DNA of 64,000 nt from CAYNEO01 sp964396245 (lineage in GTDB: Bacteria; Zixibacteria; MSB-5A5; GN15; FEB-12), in contig CAYNEO010000002.1 in NCBI GenBank assembly GCA_964396245.1, positions 82,187 to 146,186 on the forward strand, in the 5' to 3' direction. A model generated the notes under the pieces. The model saw only the letters and a program-made list of their open reading frames with translations, was not told the origin of the DNA and made no database searches. Made by a program: the position numbers and the translations under genes. Each line of letters begins with the position of its first letter. Position 1 is the stretch's first letter. Below are positions 63,057-64,000 of the stretch, piece by piece.

Positions 63057-64000
63057 TTACTTGAGTAACAGCATCTTCCTCGATGCCGCGTGATCGCCGG
63101 CGGTCAAGCGATAGAGGTAGATCCCCGTGGCGACCGAGTGGCCGGATTGGTTGGTGCCGTCCCATTGAACAGTGTAGTCACCTGCCGCCATTTCCCGGTC
63201 GACCAGAGTCTTTACCTTGCGGCCAAGGATGTTGTAGATGTCAAGTTTGACATCGGCGCGTTCAGGCACAGAAAACTCAATTACCGTTGTCGGGTTGAAC
63301 GGGTTGGGGTAGTTCTGACCAAGCCGGAACGTCCGTGGCAGGTCGGCATCAGATATTTGCTCGACGGCCGTCGGATACTCGAACGGGAGATTCAGAATCT
63401 CTCGCATGCGTGTGATCGATGAAAGATTATCATCACCAAAACCGACAGCAAGTTTGAGCAGGACAAACTGACTATCCCCGGGGTTCAGGGTGAACGGGCC
63501 GGTGCTGCCCATGGCCCGTTTGTCGTACGCATACGGGTCCAAATCACCCACTCCCGTGACCGGATCACCACTATAGGTATACGTGATCGTATCCCCCAGA
63601 TACGTGTATGGCTTTCCGTTGAAATTCAGTCCCTGCATGTAGTAATACGACTGGTAGGGGTAGGAGAGGGTACCTTGAGCGATCGCCCAGAAAGCAGTCA
63701 TACCGAGATTCTTGCGATCTGCAACCGGGTTAGCACCGAAATAGGCCGTCTCTCCCGGCGCGGGAACTAAAGGTCCAGAGAGAAATTTGAATCCAACTGC
63801 CGGCACCTTATTTCCATAAGCAGCATCTATACTGTCAGCGTTGTATCCGAAAAAGACATTGGACAGTGTATCGCAGCCGAATTTGTCATCCCCCGGATTA
63901 CCGACGTCGCCGTCTGTCCAAATCGAAAAGTAACAGCTATCGATAACATTCGTGCCTTTGTTGTAAATCCGGTACTCCATATAGAGGGAAACACCGTCGG
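63057..64000 (-). CDS. Secreted protein with type IX/FlgD-like C-terminal domain, 5' part missing
   Basis: The frame stays open to the right edge, so only the C-terminal part is seen (at least 314 residues). The last ~85 residues (from NYPNPFNPTTVIEF to MLLLK) form the classic FlgD/type IX secretion sorting domain with GRKVKTLVDREMAAGDYTVQWDG. The upstream part is beta-rich with Asp/Gly motifs (WTDGDVGNPGDDKFGC), possibly calcium binding. Likely exported and surface associated. An internal ATG at 63980 is not necessarily the start. Confidence 0.8.
   Translation of the reverse strand, partial: DGVSLYMEYRIYNKGTNVIDSCYFSIWTDGDVGNPGDDKFGCDTLSNVFFGYNADSIDAAYGNKVPAVGFKFLSGPLVPAPGETAYFGANPVADRKNLGMTAFWAIAQGTLSYPYQSYYYMQGLNFNGKPYTYLGDTITYTYSGDPVTGVGDLDPYAYDKRAMGSTGPFTLNPGDSQFVLLKLAVGFGDDNLSSITRMREILNLPFEYPTAVEQISDADLPRTFRLGQNYPNPFNPTTVIEFSVPERADVKLDIYNILGRKVKTLVDREMAAGDYTVQWDGTNQSGHSVATGIYLYRLTAGDHAASRKMLLLK

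Overview
The window reads as a chromosomal segment of a Gram-negative-type, anaerobic, sulfate-reducing bacterium outside the classical Desulfovibrio-like lineages. The cell envelope genes are diderm: a TonB-dependent receptor, a lipoprotein with a SPOR domain, a MacA/MacB-type exporter, and secreted proteins ending in type IX secretion/FlgD-like C-terminal domains. That C-terminal type is common in the FCB group and in candidate phyla such as Zixibacteria. I infer an uncultured FCB-like lineage (Zixibacteria is my best guess, not proven). No rRNA, tRNA, CRISPR array, insertion sequence or phage gene was seen.

Left part (1-16 kb, mostly minus strand). Five tightly packed genes (formiminotransferase-cyclodeaminase, PHP hydrolase, secreted zinc metalloprotease, ECF-type S component, TonB-dependent receptor) are followed by an overlapping run: mannose-1-phosphate guanylyltransferase, SPOR lipoprotein, threonylcarbamoyl-AMP synthase, YwlE-like phosphatase, DUF3108 protein. 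Then comes an amino-acid fermentation operon: IorA, IorB, butyrate kinase and two phosphate-acyltransferase paralogues. It would turn 2-oxo acids into acyl-CoA, reduced ferredoxin and ATP.

Middle part (16-31 kb, mostly plus strand). A MntP-type manganese exporter is divergent from an Rrf2 regulator that heads a suf operon (sufC, B, D, Rieske protein, sufS, sufU, sufT). A four-gene MacAB-type exporter, a ZIP metal transporter, a DVU0298-like HEAT-repeat protein and a minus-strand pair (zinc-ribbon protein plus YkgJ-type cysteine-cluster protein) follow.

Right part (31-63 kb) is a dissimilatory sulfate-reduction island. Minus strand: sat-aprB-aprA; qmoA-qmoB; and a long run dsrA-dsrB-dsrD-dsrN-dsrL-dsrC, RsbRD-like gene, dsrM-K-J-O-P, then an FAD/rhodanese oxidoreductase and a siroheme set (hemA, sirC, cobA-hemD fusion, hemB), then a YeiH-type transporter. 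Plus strand: qmoC, detached from qmoAB, with a small membrane protein, a TauE/SafE permease and a pseudokinase-like protein with a BON domain. Together these activate sulfate to APS (Sat), reduce it to sulfite (AprAB fed by QmoABC from quinol), and reduce sulfite to a DsrC trisulfide (DsrAB), which DsrMKJOP resolves. The heme genes supply siroheme for DsrAB.

The most useful regulatory observation is a repeated 18-bp near-palindrome of the form TTGTGA-N6-TCACAA (Rex- or HcpR-like). It lies in front of sat, qmoC, dsrA, qmoA, the zinc-ribbon/YkgJ pair and the iorA fermentation operon. At sat, dsrA and qmoA there are two copies, one just upstream of the -35 box and one in the predicted 5' leader.
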